The notes beneath the pieces are model-generated. The model did not search any database, was not told the DNA's origin, and saw only the letters and a list, made by a program, of their open reading frames with translations. Positions 1-9,962 of a stretch of 64,000 nt of DNA are shown in pieces. Each line of letters begins with the position of its first letter. Position 1 is the stretch's first letter. The position numbers and the translations under genes are program-made. Origin of the DNA: Sesamum alatum (Eukaryota > Streptophyta > Magnoliopsida > Lamiales > Pedaliaceae); contig JACGWO010000007.1 in the NCBI GenBank assembly GCA_034509735.1, forward strand, positions 24,828,046-24,892,045, in the 5' to 3' direction.

Positions 1-650
1 TTAGTGGTCCACATACGTCTGTATGGACCAAGTCCAACAGACCTGTGGCAAGCCTGCTTTGTCCTACAAAAGGCCTCTTGGTCATTTTCCCTCTTAGACA
101 GGACTCACAAGTTGGTAGATCGTTCAAGTCCCCAACCTCTAGGTTCTTTGAGTCTACCAACCTTTTCATCCTATCTTGGGATATGTGACCTAGCCTAGCG
201 TGCCACAGACGTGCGTTCCCGTTATTATCTAATTTTCGTTTGTGTTGTGCATTAAGGACGAAATTCGTTTGTTGCAAGATATAGAGTCCGTTATGTAATG
301 TACCAAGTAGATGAGCAATTCCACACCTCATCAAATAAAAGCAATTTTTATTGATTCTAAACTCATAACCACTATTGTCCAAACAATGGAATGGAAATGA
401 TGTTTTTAATCATACTGGGTACAAAATAAACTTGTTCTAAATCTATGCTAATATTATCACTAATCACTAGAGTGGCGGATCCTACTGCTTCTGCCGAGAT
501 GGCCTTGCCATTCCCAAGCTTCAGGATCATGTCCCCGCTACCCAGTTTTCTGCTTCTTTTCAACACCTGCAAGTCATTGCAAATGTGAGCTCCACAGCCG
601 GTATCTAATACCCAAGAGGCAGAACTAGTGACCATATTAACCTCAATCAC
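1..650 (-). pseudogene. pol: copia pol start: aspartic protease, pre-integrase zinc finger, integrase N-terminus
   Basis: The protease reads WVLDTGCGAHICNDLQ at about 570-620 with the catalytic DTG intact, followed by a glycine-rich LGNGKA flap-like stretch and FVPSMIKNIISIP. Downstream, positions 200-1 encode ARLGHISQDRMKRLVDS and CESCLRGKMTK, the HHCC zinc-binding module that precedes integrase, then LLDLVHTDVCGPL, the usual entry to the integrase core. The protease cleaves the Gag-Pol polyprotein and integrase inserts the cDNA. The frame breaks near 372, between the protease and the zinc finger. The catalytic DDE part would lie beyond base 1. Confidence 0.85.
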
Positions 651-1522
651 ATATATACCTTGGTTCGAGAAGAGTTTGGGGCACTCTCTCTTCCAATGCC
701 CTTTCTCACGGCAGTTGATACATATGTCATATGCCTTTGATTGTTACTTGGAGACAATCTTTCCCTTTCCTTTGCCTTTCCCCTCTTTGGCAATGGGAAC
801 ACTCTTAGTGTTCGTAGCTGCTTTGACGGCCTTTCCCTTCCCTTTCTTCTTTTTCCAACGTCCGGCACCCTTGCCTTTCGTATTAGAAGTTGAAGCACCT
901 CCAAACAATACCGAAGGCGTGGACTTCTTAGTCGTTTGCCTCGTATTGCACCAACATATTGATCAACTCATGAATGCCTTTCTCAAGTGCGTTCATGTTG
1001 TAGTTGATGATAAATTGGTCAAAGGAGGGTGGGAGTGACTGAAGGATCACACCTATGTACGTTTCATTATCGAGACCTGCCTTTAGGTCCTCGAACTTTT
1101 CCACCAGGGTAAGCATTTTAACCCCGTGCTCTTGTACAGAGGATCCTTCTGTCATTTTAGTTCCAAAGAACGCCTTGGTCGCGACATACCTAGTATGCCG
1201 GTCCAGGACTGCATAGCAATCCTTTAGGCGAGCCATAATGGAAGGGACATCGTCTAGCCTTTCATACTGCTTCTGAATCTCATTGGTCATCGAAGCAAGT
1301 ATGATGCTACGGACCTTCCGGTTATCCTTATGCCAAGTCTCGAACGTCTCACGTTCTTCTGGCGTGGATCCTTCCGGTAAGGTCCTAGGGAGAGGCTCGT
1401 CCATGACGTAGCCTTGGTTCTCGTAATCTAGGACTATCCTGAGATTTCGCAACCAGTCGTTGTAGTTTGTTCCATTGAATTTGTTTGTCTCAAGAATGGT
1501 GGAAAAGTGGGTTCTTAGACAT
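647..1522 (-). pseudogene. gag: copia gag with CCHC zinc knuckle
   Basis: The start is ATG at 1522-1520 (MSKNPL...), matching the start in the sister copies. The first frameshift follows at once, about 10 codons in. The body (RNLRIVLDYENQGYVMDEP, then RSIILASMTNEIQKQYERLDD, then QSLPPSFDQFIINYNMN) is the capsid-like gag domain of plant copia elements. A second 1-base shift falls near 933 and a TAA stop near 745. A lysine/glycine-rich linker leads to the nucleocapsid knuckle CINCREKGHWKREC at about 690-730, with all four zinc ligands intact. Gag packages the element RNA into cytoplasmic particles. This copy cannot make a full protein without frame correction. Confidence 0.9.
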
Positions 1523-1899
1523 TTTAAAATCTACATTTTAGAAAACAGCGCGCGATCAGCAGAAAATAAAAGACGGTGGTTTGATAAAATAATTAAATGC
1601 ATGGACTTTAGTCATTTAATCCTCCCACTATTTATACGAAAACACGGTACTCTCAAACGTGATTTTCGGGAAATCCTTTCCAAGTGGGCTTGGGATCCAC
1701 AGCGATTCTTCCCATACCCCGCTTTTACGATTCGCATGGAAAAGATCCTGTGGGAGGTATTCCATACCATTCTCGTTCCACGAGATTCCCAAGATTATTG
1801 CCTCACCCTTTCACATGATCCCGAGGACTCCAAGAGAATCATGTTAATTGGGCGTTAGACCCAATCCAATCGACCGAGCCACGGACCCACTGGTACCCC

Positions 1900-1989
1900 C
1901 ACGACTCGTGAGACAGGTAGCAGCAGCCCGCTTTTCGTTCATGACATAATGCAGCTTCCTTTAAGTACAATAACGTGCCACGACTCGTG
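1900..1989 (-). other. paired odd palindromes CACGACTCGTG in the C1 leader
   Basis: CACGACTCGTG occurs at 1900-1910 and again at 1979-1989, each followed by AGAC. The arms CACGA and TCGTG are complementary around a single centre base. The pair recurs at the same distance from gag in the leaders of C2 (18169, 18249), C3 (38365, 38446), C4 (46306, with a decayed mate at 46387) and C6 (54153 with one change, 54236). No function is known to me. Confidence 0.6.
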
Positions 1990-2293
1990 AGACCACGCTA
2001 TTGACCTAAAGCAGCTTCCTCACTATGCCATGGATTGGAAGGCATGGACAAACTCCTAGAGTTCTGTCCACTTTGTCTAGGGTCTAATATTTTGACATTG
2101 GTCCAATCAATGTGAGAGTAAGTAATGACCGAGATCTCAAATAAATATCTACACATATAACCATAATGCGTAAATAAACCATTCATAGCAGTTATACGAT
2201 AAATAAATAATCCATTCATCCATCATCATAACCACATGCAAAATTAAAGCCTAGCACGCCCCTGTTGGATGATCACGAGCCCGAATCCTATGC

Positions 2294-2317
2294 GATCCAC
2301 TGAGCCCGCAGTGGATC
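2294..2317 (-). other. inverted repeat with AGCCCG loop in the C1 leader
   Basis: GATCCACTG (2294-2302) and CAGTGGATC (2309-2317) are perfect reverse complements around the hexamer AGCCCG. The same structure, one base off, lies at 38761-38784 in C3. More decayed versions are at 18566-18589 (C2), near 46010 (C4, opposite strand), near 48500 (C5) and near 54517 (C6). It probably folds in the leader RNA (inference). Confidence 0.6.
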
Positions 2318-3046
2318 TATGGTCAATCTAAGGTTGGTCCTATACTATTACATTAATAGTAACCCAATCATCATGCTGATGGGCCTTGGTCTCTTTTTCT
2401 CTTTCTTCACTTCATGGAAAACACCAAGGGGCCTCCCGTCTGGGCTCTCCATGTGGTCCTTCCTTCTTCTCCACCAATTACAAAAAAAGGAAACCTCACT
2501 CCTAGTCTACTCTCATTACATATTGAAAATATAGAAACCCCAGCGAAAAACCCGGGGGGAGTACATAAGGAGGGAGGTAGAATGCCTTATTATTCCAAGG
2601 CAACTAGAAAGAGAGAAGGAGAAAGCAGTAAAAGAGGCACACAGGCCCAACAGAAAATAAACCATACATCCGGTCTTAGGGCTCGCGATCATCCGTTTCC
2701 ATCCAACACACATAATCACATGATCCAATCACATAATTACATAATACCACCAACATATGATTTCCAATCATAAATATCCAAAATAATTAATGAATATGTG
2801 CACAACGTGTGAAAAATAAAACACAAATATTGGTAATAATATTTTCTCGTTTTAGGAAAACCTTTCCTCATTATTTTAAGTAAAATAACCCCGGGATTCC
2901 GAATCCAATTTATTTTACTCCTAAAATAATGTCTTTAGAAAAATAGGCATAATTGAACCAAAAACGATTTTTCAGAATTAATTCAAAATTAAAACTGAAA
3001 ATAATTAAAAAATAAAAGAATAATACTGCTAGGGTTTTGAAACCCT

Positions 3047-3580
3047 AGCAGCAGCAGCTGCCGCCGGCGGCTCGCCGGCACGCGCGCAGGGCAACAGGCT
3101 CAGCCTGCCGCCCCTGCGCGCGCGCAGGCACTGCCTGGCCGGGCGCCCGCACGCAGGCCCCTTGCCTACGTGCGCGCGCGCCTGGCCGGCAGCGCGCTGC
3201 GCGGCCCGGCATGCCGGCAGGCCGCCGCGCGCGCAGGCTCCCCTGCCTTGTGCGCGCGCTGGCCTGCTGGCTGTCGGCCGTGCCGTGCGCAGTGCGCGCG
3301 CAGACGCGCACTGGGCACGCCTGCCGGGCGCGCGCGCGCAGACTCCTTCGTCTGCGTGCGCGCGCGCCTGGCGGCGCCGCCCAGAGCCCCGTCCGCGCGC
3401 AGACTCACAGGCGCGCGGCCTTGCGCGCGCGCCTGCGCGCAGCCTTCCTGGCTGCCCGCTGCCCCGCGCGGCCGGCTGGGCGGGCGCGCGCAGGCCTCCC
3501 TTGCCTGCGCGCGTCTGCCCTGCCGGCAGCGTGCGGCTGCATGCGGCCAGCCCTCCCCGGCTGGCCGGCTGCGTCGTTTC
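3047..3580 (-). repeat. GC-rich, CpG-dense block in the C1 leader
   Basis: About 530 bp rich in GCGCGC, GCCGGC and CGCGCAGG runs sits abruptly in DNA that is otherwise mostly A and T. Because stop codons are AT-rich, several frames stay open across it, including an Arg/Ala-rich frame of 222 codons on the element's sense strand (3697-3029). I do not regard these as genes. Shorter versions occur in C2 (19347-19615), C5 (49222-49375 plus 57766-57890) and C6 (55205-55312); C3 lacks it. Alternating CG runs can form Z-DNA. Confidence 0.75.
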
Positions 3581-3773
3581 TCGTTTTCCGTTCAATTTTT
3601 CCACCCCGTTTCCCAAGAAAAACAGAAAATCACCAACATTTGTAAATTCACACGAATCAAAAATAAAATCGACATGCTTAAAATCAAGAACAATCAAGAT
3701 TTAATAAAAACATGCCAATTTCACGTTTCATGCTTATAACGCACATAAACCCTAGGCCTATACACCGAACCGG

Positions 3774-3785
3774 GCTCTGATACCA
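3774..3785 (-). other. primer binding site of C1 (initiator-Met tRNA)
   Basis: The minus strand reads TGGTATCAGAGC, the reverse complement of the 3' end of plant initiator methionine tRNA and the usual primer site of plant copia elements. One base separates it from the LTR edge at 3787. The same 12-mer occurs at 32166-32177 and 55539-55550, and with one mismatch at 39559-39570. Confidence 0.9.
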
Positions 3786-3890
3786 CTGAAAGAAAATCCG
3801 GTGGATCGTCCCGGGAATTGCGCGAATGCGGAAGCGCGGTAAAAATAAACATATTAAAATAAAAGGCATGCTATTAATTTAAAGAACAAG

Positions 3891-3911
3891 CTCAAGGGGT
3901 GTGCCCTTGAG
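3891..3911 (-). other. LTR hairpin, type I form
   Basis: Arm CTCAAGGG, loop GTGTG and arm CCCTTGAG form a perfect 8-bp stem with a 5-base loop, about 105 bp from the LTR 3' end. Counterparts with different but still pairing outer bases occur in the other LTR types (see findings). Confidence 0.75.
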
Positions 3912-4362
3912 GTTCCCGGGCGTTCGGTGTATCTCATGATCATAAAACAATTAAATAAATCATGGAGGCCATAGAGTTGAAAAATAAAGAGGGACGAAAA
4001 TCTTAAACGAGACCTACCCGTTGTCGTTTTGTCTTCAACTGCTACTCGCGTTGTTCCCCGTTTTGCACCAAGACCTCGTTCTTGAGATCCTCCAAATCGT
4101 GACACACGATCCACCCACGTATCTTGCACGTCGTGCTAGCAACGAACAAGTATTATTTTTGGAGTGGACGAATCAATAACTCGTTATCAATTAACGGTAT
4201 TGGTTCATCTAAGTTCTTGATGTTCCAAGAACAAAAAGAACTAAGAAAATTATTTTCTTGCTAGAGAAAGAGAGAGGGGGCGGACGAGAGGTAGGAGAGG
4301 GAGAGTGTGTGTTGTGTGTGTTTTTCAAGAATCATCATCCCTTAAATGTTGGAAGCTAGGGG

Positions 4363-4373
4363 TTTATATAGAG
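4363..4373 (-). promoter_or_regulatory. putative TATA box of the type I LTR
   Basis: On the minus strand the sequence reads TCTATATAAACC, a good plant TATA box, about 580 bp from the LTR 3' end. The plus-strand type I LTR has CTATATATACC near 28898 and the fragment in C6 has CTATATAAACC near 51954, so the site is kept across copies. The transcription start should lie about 30 bp further into the element. Confidence 0.55.
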
Positions 4374-5785
4374 GAAGAGTTTAATCCTCTTTAAACTCAA
4401 ACTCTAAGTAACCTAATTTGACTAGGATTTTGACCTAGTCAAAGTCCTAGTCAAACTAGTGTTTGACCTTGTCAAACGAATCCTAGCCTTCCATCTCCCC
4501 TTTCCATCTCGACCGTTGATTTTAATTTAATGGAATATTTAAATCCTATTAAATATTCCAAAAGGCTAAAAGAATAAATATAATATTATAAATAAATATT
4601 ATTATTTATTCTAAGCCCATTAAATCAACCCTTTTAATAAATCCTATTTATTAATTTGATTCCTTTTATCAAACAGAAGGAATTACTTTCTCCAAGAAAA
4701 TATAGGACCCGATTAAATCTAATTTAATCATTCCTTTACTCCAATATTTAATTCCAAATTAAATACTAAGTGTGTGTGGATAGTGTGTGACTCTTTAGGT
4801 TCACCATTCAGCTAGACTTGGTCGGATTCCTAGAACCCATCCGTTACCATGGGTGGCCATCTAGCAACGGTCCATGGCACTAGAGACTAGGTGAAATATT
4901 CGGGGATGAACATTTAGGTTCTAACAGTACACTTGTCCTTCTGTCTTCGGTCTCATCACTTAGGGTCTAGGGCACGGAAGATGCAGGTACCCATTTTGGA
5001 CCTAAGTGTCGGTCTGTCCTCACTAAACGCCGCAAGGGAAACCTTTTCCCTTCTGTTCAGTCACTGAGGCCACAGATTTTAGGGACAAGACACAGAGCAT
5101 ATATGAGACTCAACTGTCAACTCCTTTTGACAGGAGACAGATCCTTTCTTGAAAACTACTGTCACTTTGTACACCCGAGCTGCACTAGACATGGCTTATG
5201 ACTACTCAAGAGTATTTTGGCAATCTCTCACCATATCTAAGATACAGACCTGATGCACAGGTAAACTCAGCAGTTCCTCAAGTCAAAGGACTTGGCCTGT
5301 ACCGTTGGAACCGGGAATACACGTCATACCTTGCTGACCATATTCAAGGTCCTCCGTAAGACGGTTCCCGCGAGTTACCTCAGTCAGCTGCTTCCTAGCA
5401 TGCTGACCCACTAACACTGCTTAGACGACCTTCGTCACCCGTCGATGAAATACGACAGCAGATGCTTAGTGCAAGTCTCAAAGGGAATCCCGGTACCCAT
5501 TTTCGGGATTCCTTGACTTGGAGATTTCCGGACTGATTCGGTGAGACTGATTTCATGGACCTACCTCCAAGCGTAGTCCCAGTCCCCGAAATCGTTTCTC
5601 AGTCCGTGGGCTTTGTTTGCGTAGTGAACAGAAATGTAAATGCAGATAAGTGAACGTAAACAAAGTATTGCCATATGAATTTTCACTTCTTTATTCATAC
5701 ACATTTTATCAAATACCAAAGAATTGTCTAGACATAGGTTACATATTCCTGCCAAAATTGGCTTACATGGTCACCTATTCTAACA

Positions 5786-6859
5786 GTAAATTCATTATAA
5801 ATAGTTGGGGATAATTGTATAAATTTTTTAAAATTTGGAGTCAGCCCTACATCTGAATGAAATAAATGTTTCAATTTTTATTTTTATATTTTAAGTGTGA
5901 AAGGTCTTTTATATAATGCATTAACTTTTACAATTTTAATCTCATTTTCAAGGTAAAAGTTAGAGAATTTTTATTGATTTATTATGAGAGAATGAGAAGC
6001 AATACCTTACCCATTAATAAAATGTTCCAACTTTTCAACTACAAATATTATATATATCATAATGTTGAAAAAAAAACAGTTAATCATCCACAGTCAATGT
6101 TTAAAAATCGGACTGGAGATTAAATCCAATAAATTATTGGATCACTTGATCGATTGGACCGAATTGAAAAACCAATTGACCTAGATTATATTATATACAT
6201 ACATATGTATAGCATATTAATACTTATATATTAATTAGTTAATAACTTAATTAAGTTAAATGATAAATGTATTCAAATACAAACCTTTCAATTATTTTAA
6301 AGTATAGTCTATTTAATTCATAATAACTTTCGTTCCCCGATAAAACTTAAAAAGAAAAACAACAAAAATAAATTCAAGAATATATAAAATATTATAATTT
6401 ATTCCCCATAATTTATAAAATAAATAAATTAAAAATCTACATATTTTTGTTGGGAGGTATTGGGAAGGAATTGGAATGGAATAAGATCTATTCATATTGA
6501 AGAAAAAGTAGGGGGAGCAGGTTCAGATTTGCAAGTGGGTCACCATGAAGGAAAAGCCATGAAAAAGGAGGAAATTGTGTTTTACTACTGTATTTTTTAA
6601 CAGACGCTGAGCCACCGCCGCAGAGGCAGCTCAAGACCTCAGGTATGTTCATTTTCACATTTTGTTTTTCAAAAAATGGAATCGAGTTGACCAATTTTGA
6701 TTTTTTGGCCGATTTTGATTAATTTTGACCGATCCACTTCGAATTTGACTTTCTCGATTTTTGTATGCATGTCCGGATCAAATACAAGTTCGATTCACAG
6801 GCGGACCAACCAAACTGGTTGCTCCAATCTGGGTTTAAAAAACATTATCTACAATCATT
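5786..6859. other. AT-rich DNA with no gene
   Basis: No coding region is supported. The stretch is AT-rich with short homopolymer runs. The right half holds a possible inverted-repeat DNA element (6096-6846), and the last nine bases (6851-6859) are the left target duplication of the Mutator-like element. Confidence 0.6.
6096..6846. mobile_element. possible TIR DNA transposon remnant
   Basis: The left edge reads AATGTTTAAAAATCGG then ACTGGAG. The reverse complement of the right edge reads AATGTTTTTTAAACCCAG then ATTGGAG, an imperfect terminal inverted repeat of about 25 bp. The interior near both ends has inverted subterminal motifs (GACCGAATTGAAAAACCAATT on the left, GACCAACCAAACTGGTTG on the right). 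No transposase is visible and no target duplication is clear, so the superfamily is not assigned. Confidence 0.35.
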
Positions 6860-6974
6860 GGGCAAATTGTAATTTACCTACATATAATGTAGGAGATAGG
6901 AAAATAGCCTTCTTGTAAAAAAAAGAAACATCAATGTACCCCTTATAATATTTAAAAAAGGTGCAAAAATACGG
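6860..6974 (+). repeat. left terminal inverted repeat of MU
   Basis: About 115 bp pairs with the reverse complement of 42915-43027. The best-kept parts are the outer 25 bp and the inner segment TAATATTTAAAAAAGGTGCA, which appears in both arms. Confidence 0.75.
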
Positions 6975-7094
6975 CTTTACGCAGGAGGTTTGCTTCATGC
7001 GCCTTGGGTGCGATTTTGCGTAATTTTTTTTCTATAAAATGACTATTATGTCCCTAATCATAAACAGTCGGATCTTGTTTTATATATATATATA

Positions 7095-7125
7095 CTAGCA
7101 GCCGCCCCACGCGATTCCCGTGCAC
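7095..7125 (-). other. Helitron 3' terminus: hairpin plus CTAG
   Basis: The minus strand reads GCACGGGAATCGCGTGGGGC, then GGCTG, then CTAG. CACG and CGTG can pair, with flanking G/C bases extending the stem imperfectly. A short GC-rich stem about 10 bases before CTRR is the standard Helitron end. Confidence 0.55.
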
Positions 7126-7209
7126 ATAATTTATTTAAATGTAAATTAAGTCAAGCACAAAACTCTTGTAATTATAAAACAACACGCTCCAATGCTCACG
7201 ATTCTTGTA

Positions 7210-7510
7210 TGCATAATTTCTTTTTAGTATAATTTATTAATATATTCTTGGTTTTATTGTATTAATTATGAAGTCCTAATTAAATAAATCTTGAAGTAAT
7301 TTCTAACAAATATTATCTACTTATGTCCCACATTAATTTTCAGCTTAAATTTTTGCAAGAATTATGTCAAAAAAGTTACATAATACATAATATTTCTATT
7401 AATTATAATAATTGTACATGATATTTATTTAAACAATAGTAAAGTAAGAATATAAATTACGTAAAAAAGAAATTACAATACAAAGTATATTTCTAAGAAG
7501 AAAATAATAC
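7210..7510. repeat. sequence repeated at 26640-26900
   Basis: Both stretches share, in the same orientation, the series: AATATATTC, TTATTGTAT, CTTATGTCCCA, TTTTAGCTTAAAT-like, and TAAACAGTAGCAAAGT-like, ending in CAATACAAA. They lie in two separated parts of the Helitron body. Either the Helitron carries an internal duplication or two related Helitrons overlap here. Nothing coding is visible. Confidence 0.5.
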
Positions 7511-8053
7511 CAATGAATTAGTAATTCAAGGATAGCTGCCAAAGCTTTAGAAAAAAAACTTCTCTCACTTGTAGTACCTAGAAGAATTACATATTCATGC
7601 CAGAAAGTAATCTTCATCCAATTCTTTGAAAGTTGTGAAGCTAATAAATATCATCTCCTCTTGTACTCATAAAACAAAATATGTCAACTGTATATTAAAA
7701 GAAAAATAATAAATAAGATTTAAAATGGAGATAATAGAGCAACAAAAATAAAAGAGAACACCGATGTAACTCTAGTATTATATTTTGATTTCCTTTTACC
7801 AAACAAATATATGTCTTTGTCATGTGAACATCATATCAAAGAATTTATATGTAACTCTACCAAGAGGAAACTCACCATCCACCCCTATGTCCAATAGTAA
7901 TTGATTCATCATGAGAAACAAACACTCATCACTAACTAATGGTGCAAAATCATAAATGCACAAACTTTTATTTGGTCCAAAAGATATTTAAATATGTGTA
8001 CATGCAGAAGACAAAAGACAGGAATTAGAAACGAAAGTCTGAGATAAAAAGAG
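7511..8053. other. Helitron interior, no gene seen
   Basis: AT-rich DNA between the repeated segment and the G1 LTR. No conserved domain, RNA gene or long ORF could be supported. It is the left flank of the G1 insertion. Confidence 0.5.
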
Positions 8054-8801
8054 TGTTGACAAACAAAATTTCACACTCTTATCAAATTGAGACAAATAAT
8101 TTTGATATGTATCTCTTTAGAAAGTACAAATATTAAAGAGATAATGTCAAAATTGACCAATCATATCTTGCTAAATATTTAATGTATTTATCTCTTTCAA
8201 TTAAATTATAAAGAGATAATACAATCGGTGTTTAAGTTCACCATGACTCTACCTCTTTGACAGCTATATAAAGGGGTTCCCTGAGCTCATTCAACACACA
8301 AACAATTGAAATACAATTGAAGATACAAGCAAGAGAGCATTCAAGAAGTCCCAAAATCCTCTCAAGTGCAAATCAAGGAAGATCCACGGCGTTCGTCATG
8401 GAAATCATCCAAAATCAACGTTTGATTCGAGAAAAAGTCAAAAGACCCGTGAATTAACGTTATCAAGAAAGAAGTCCGCTTTGACGGAAGATCAAAGTTT
8501 CAAATCCACCAAGAAATATTTCAAATACAAGTCAAATATCTTCAAATTTATAACGTTTAATCCGGGAACAGGTCAACGACCCCCAAATTAACGTTATTCA
8601 AAGTCAAAGTCAACGTCAACGGAGATCAAACGTCAAGTTTCACCTCCGAAATTGCCGAAATCAAAGATCACATTCTCGAAAAGATGGTGAGAGGTTTTCA
8701 AGTAGAGATTTCGCACCCACAAATACTCAAATCAATTCAAGAAATTTATTTGTACTATTTTCTTGTTTCAATAAATTCAGGAACACGAAAATTTGTTTAT
8801 A
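8054..8801 (+). repeat. 5' LTR of G1
   Basis: The 748-bp LTR starts TGTTGACAAACAAAATTT and ends GTTTATA where the partner has TTTACA. It aligns throughout with 24283-25047 (for example AATTGAGACAAATAATTTTG and the TATA region). The last bases have lost the standard CA. The two LTRs differ at many sites, so the insertion is old. Confidence 0.85.
8264..8272 (+). promoter_or_regulatory. TATA box of the G1 5' LTR
   Basis: CTATATAAA followed by GGGGTTC. The same core is at 24493-24501 in the 3' LTR. Transcription would start about 30 bp downstream, near the CATTCAAC-ACACAAAC sequence. Confidence 0.6.
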
Positions 8802-8806
8802 AATTT

Positions 8807-8824
8807 TGGCACGCCCAGTGGGAA
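8807..8824 (+). other. primer binding site of G1
   Basis: TGGCACGCCCAGTGGGAA lies a few bases after the 5' LTR. This motif follows the 5' LTR in many plant gypsy elements. The matching tRNA is not assigned here. Confidence 0.6.
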
Positions 8825-8871
8825 CTCTCTACCTCTCATCTCTTCTCTTCATCAAGGTCTAAAGTATTTAG

Positions 8872-9962
8872 ATGGATACTCAAGGAAAGGCTATGAAGAT
8901 GGCGAGTTTCAAACTTGCCACATCGAAGTCTTCAAGTTCTAGTACCGAGTATTGGTGCTTCTCCCATTGAGTTTGTTCAGAAAGACTTCATCTTACCTAG
9001 CCATGCAAGTGAAGATGACGAAAATAAATCTCATCTGTCCTCTCCTCGCTCCGTGTCTGGCTACTCCTTTCCAACGAATGTGGCTTCAGTCAAGGTGAAG
9101 AATGCTACAACTATAGAAGAGCAAATTGCAAGTTTGGCAAGAGCCATCAAAGGACTCACAAAGGACGTCCACGAGCAAGCTACCTAAATTGCTAGGTTGA
9201 TCAACAAGCTAGATGACGTTGACACAAGCCATATTAGGATGAAACAAATTGAGGCTCACAATGACGAAGGGGTATCCACAAAGCAGCATTATACCAAGAA
9301 GGAAAAGCCTACAAAAGAGCTTCAGATGTCATCTAATGGACTAATTCCAGTGGACCGACTCAAAAGAATTCATTGAAGGAACCATCAGAAGCAAGATCGA
9401 GGGAACCTCAAGTTCATCCTTTACTTACACAAAGCCATACACTCAAAGAATTGATCATCTAAAGATGCCAATCGGCTATCAACCTCCCAAGTTCCAGCAA
9501 TTTGATGACAAAGACAATCCTAAGCAACACGTGGCTCACTTCGTGGGAACTTGAAATAACGTTGCAACATATGGGGATCACCTCGTCAAACAATTTTCTC
9601 GATCTTTGAAAGAAAATGCATTTGATTGGTACACCGACTTGGAAGCCAACTCAGTTGACAGTTAGGGGCAATTAGAACAAGAGTTTCTCAATCGTTTCTA
9701 CAGTACTAGAAGAACAGTCAGCATGATCGAGCTTGCGAACTCACACTAGTGGAAGGAAGAGCCCATCATTGATTATATAAATTACTGGAAAAAAATTTGA
9801 GCCTTAATTGCTAAGATCGATTGTCCAAGATTTCAGCAACTGAAATGTGTATCCAAGGAATCCATTGGAAACTTTGCTATATTCTTCAAGCAGTAAAACC
9901 AAAATTTTTTGAAGAGCTAGCGACTCGTGCCATGGAATTGAAATGAGCTTCAATTGCAAAGA
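8872..9962 (+). pseudogene. gag: Ty3/gypsy-type gag remnant
   Basis: An ATG at 8872 opens MDTQGKAMKMASFKLATSKS, then the frame breaks. Downstream the frames read ATTIEEQIASLARAIKGLTK (about 9108-9167), IGYQPPKFQQFDDKDNPKQH (about 9470-9530) and EQEFLNRFYSTRRTVSMIEL (about 9675-9735), then PIIDYINYW. These are the successive blocks of the plant retrotransposon gag capsid domain. At least six stops or frameshifts are present, and no zinc knuckle or protease follows. The protein would coat the element RNA, but this copy is dead. Confidence 0.8.

Larger units (their letters stand above)
1523..3773 (-). other. long untranslated leader of C1 between PBS and gag
   Basis: About 2.25 kb separates the primer site from the gag start, long for a copia leader. 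It holds no recognisable domain. From gag outward it contains two copies of an 11-base odd palindrome, a perfect 9-bp stem inverted repeat, AT-rich DNA, and a GC-rich block of about 530 bp. The same order recurs in C2, C4 and C6, so the leader is a family trait and not a chance insertion. Its likely jobs are packaging and dimerisation of genomic RNA (inference). Confidence 0.7.
1..5785 (-). mobile_element. Ty1/copia retrotransposon C1, 5' half, cut by the window edge
   Basis: Read on the minus strand the order is 5' LTR (5785-3787), PBS (3785-3774), long leader, gag, protease, integrase zinc finger and first integrase residues, then the window ends. The order protease then integrase places it in Ty1/copia. 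The LTR has TG...CA ends. The gag has two frameshifts and one stop, so this copy is dead. The 3' part and the far target duplication lie outside the window; the bases after the LTR are GTAAA. It is one of at least five related copies here and carries the type I LTR. Confidence 0.9.
3787..5785 (-). repeat. 5' LTR of C1, type I
   Basis: The 1999-bp LTR begins TGAAAG on the plus strand and ends TCTAACA, giving TG...CA ends. On the sense strand it starts TGTTAGAATAGGTGACC, the U3 start shared by every copia LTR here, and ends in a GC-rich U5 (CGCTTCCGC, then CCCGGGACGATCC). A sense TATA box lies near 4363-4373. Type I copies are also at 27510-29437 (plus strand), 48208-48430 (fragment) and 51787-52543 (fragment). 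Confidence 0.9.

Noticed and set aside
3029..3704. Overlapping long ORFs on both strands in the GC block (up to 222 codons)
   Set aside because: Stop codons are rare in GC-rich DNA; products are Arg/Ala low-complexity, differ between copies and have no domain.
3774..3785. tRNA gene at the initiator-Met match
   Set aside because: Only the 12-base primer site is present, with no tRNA body.
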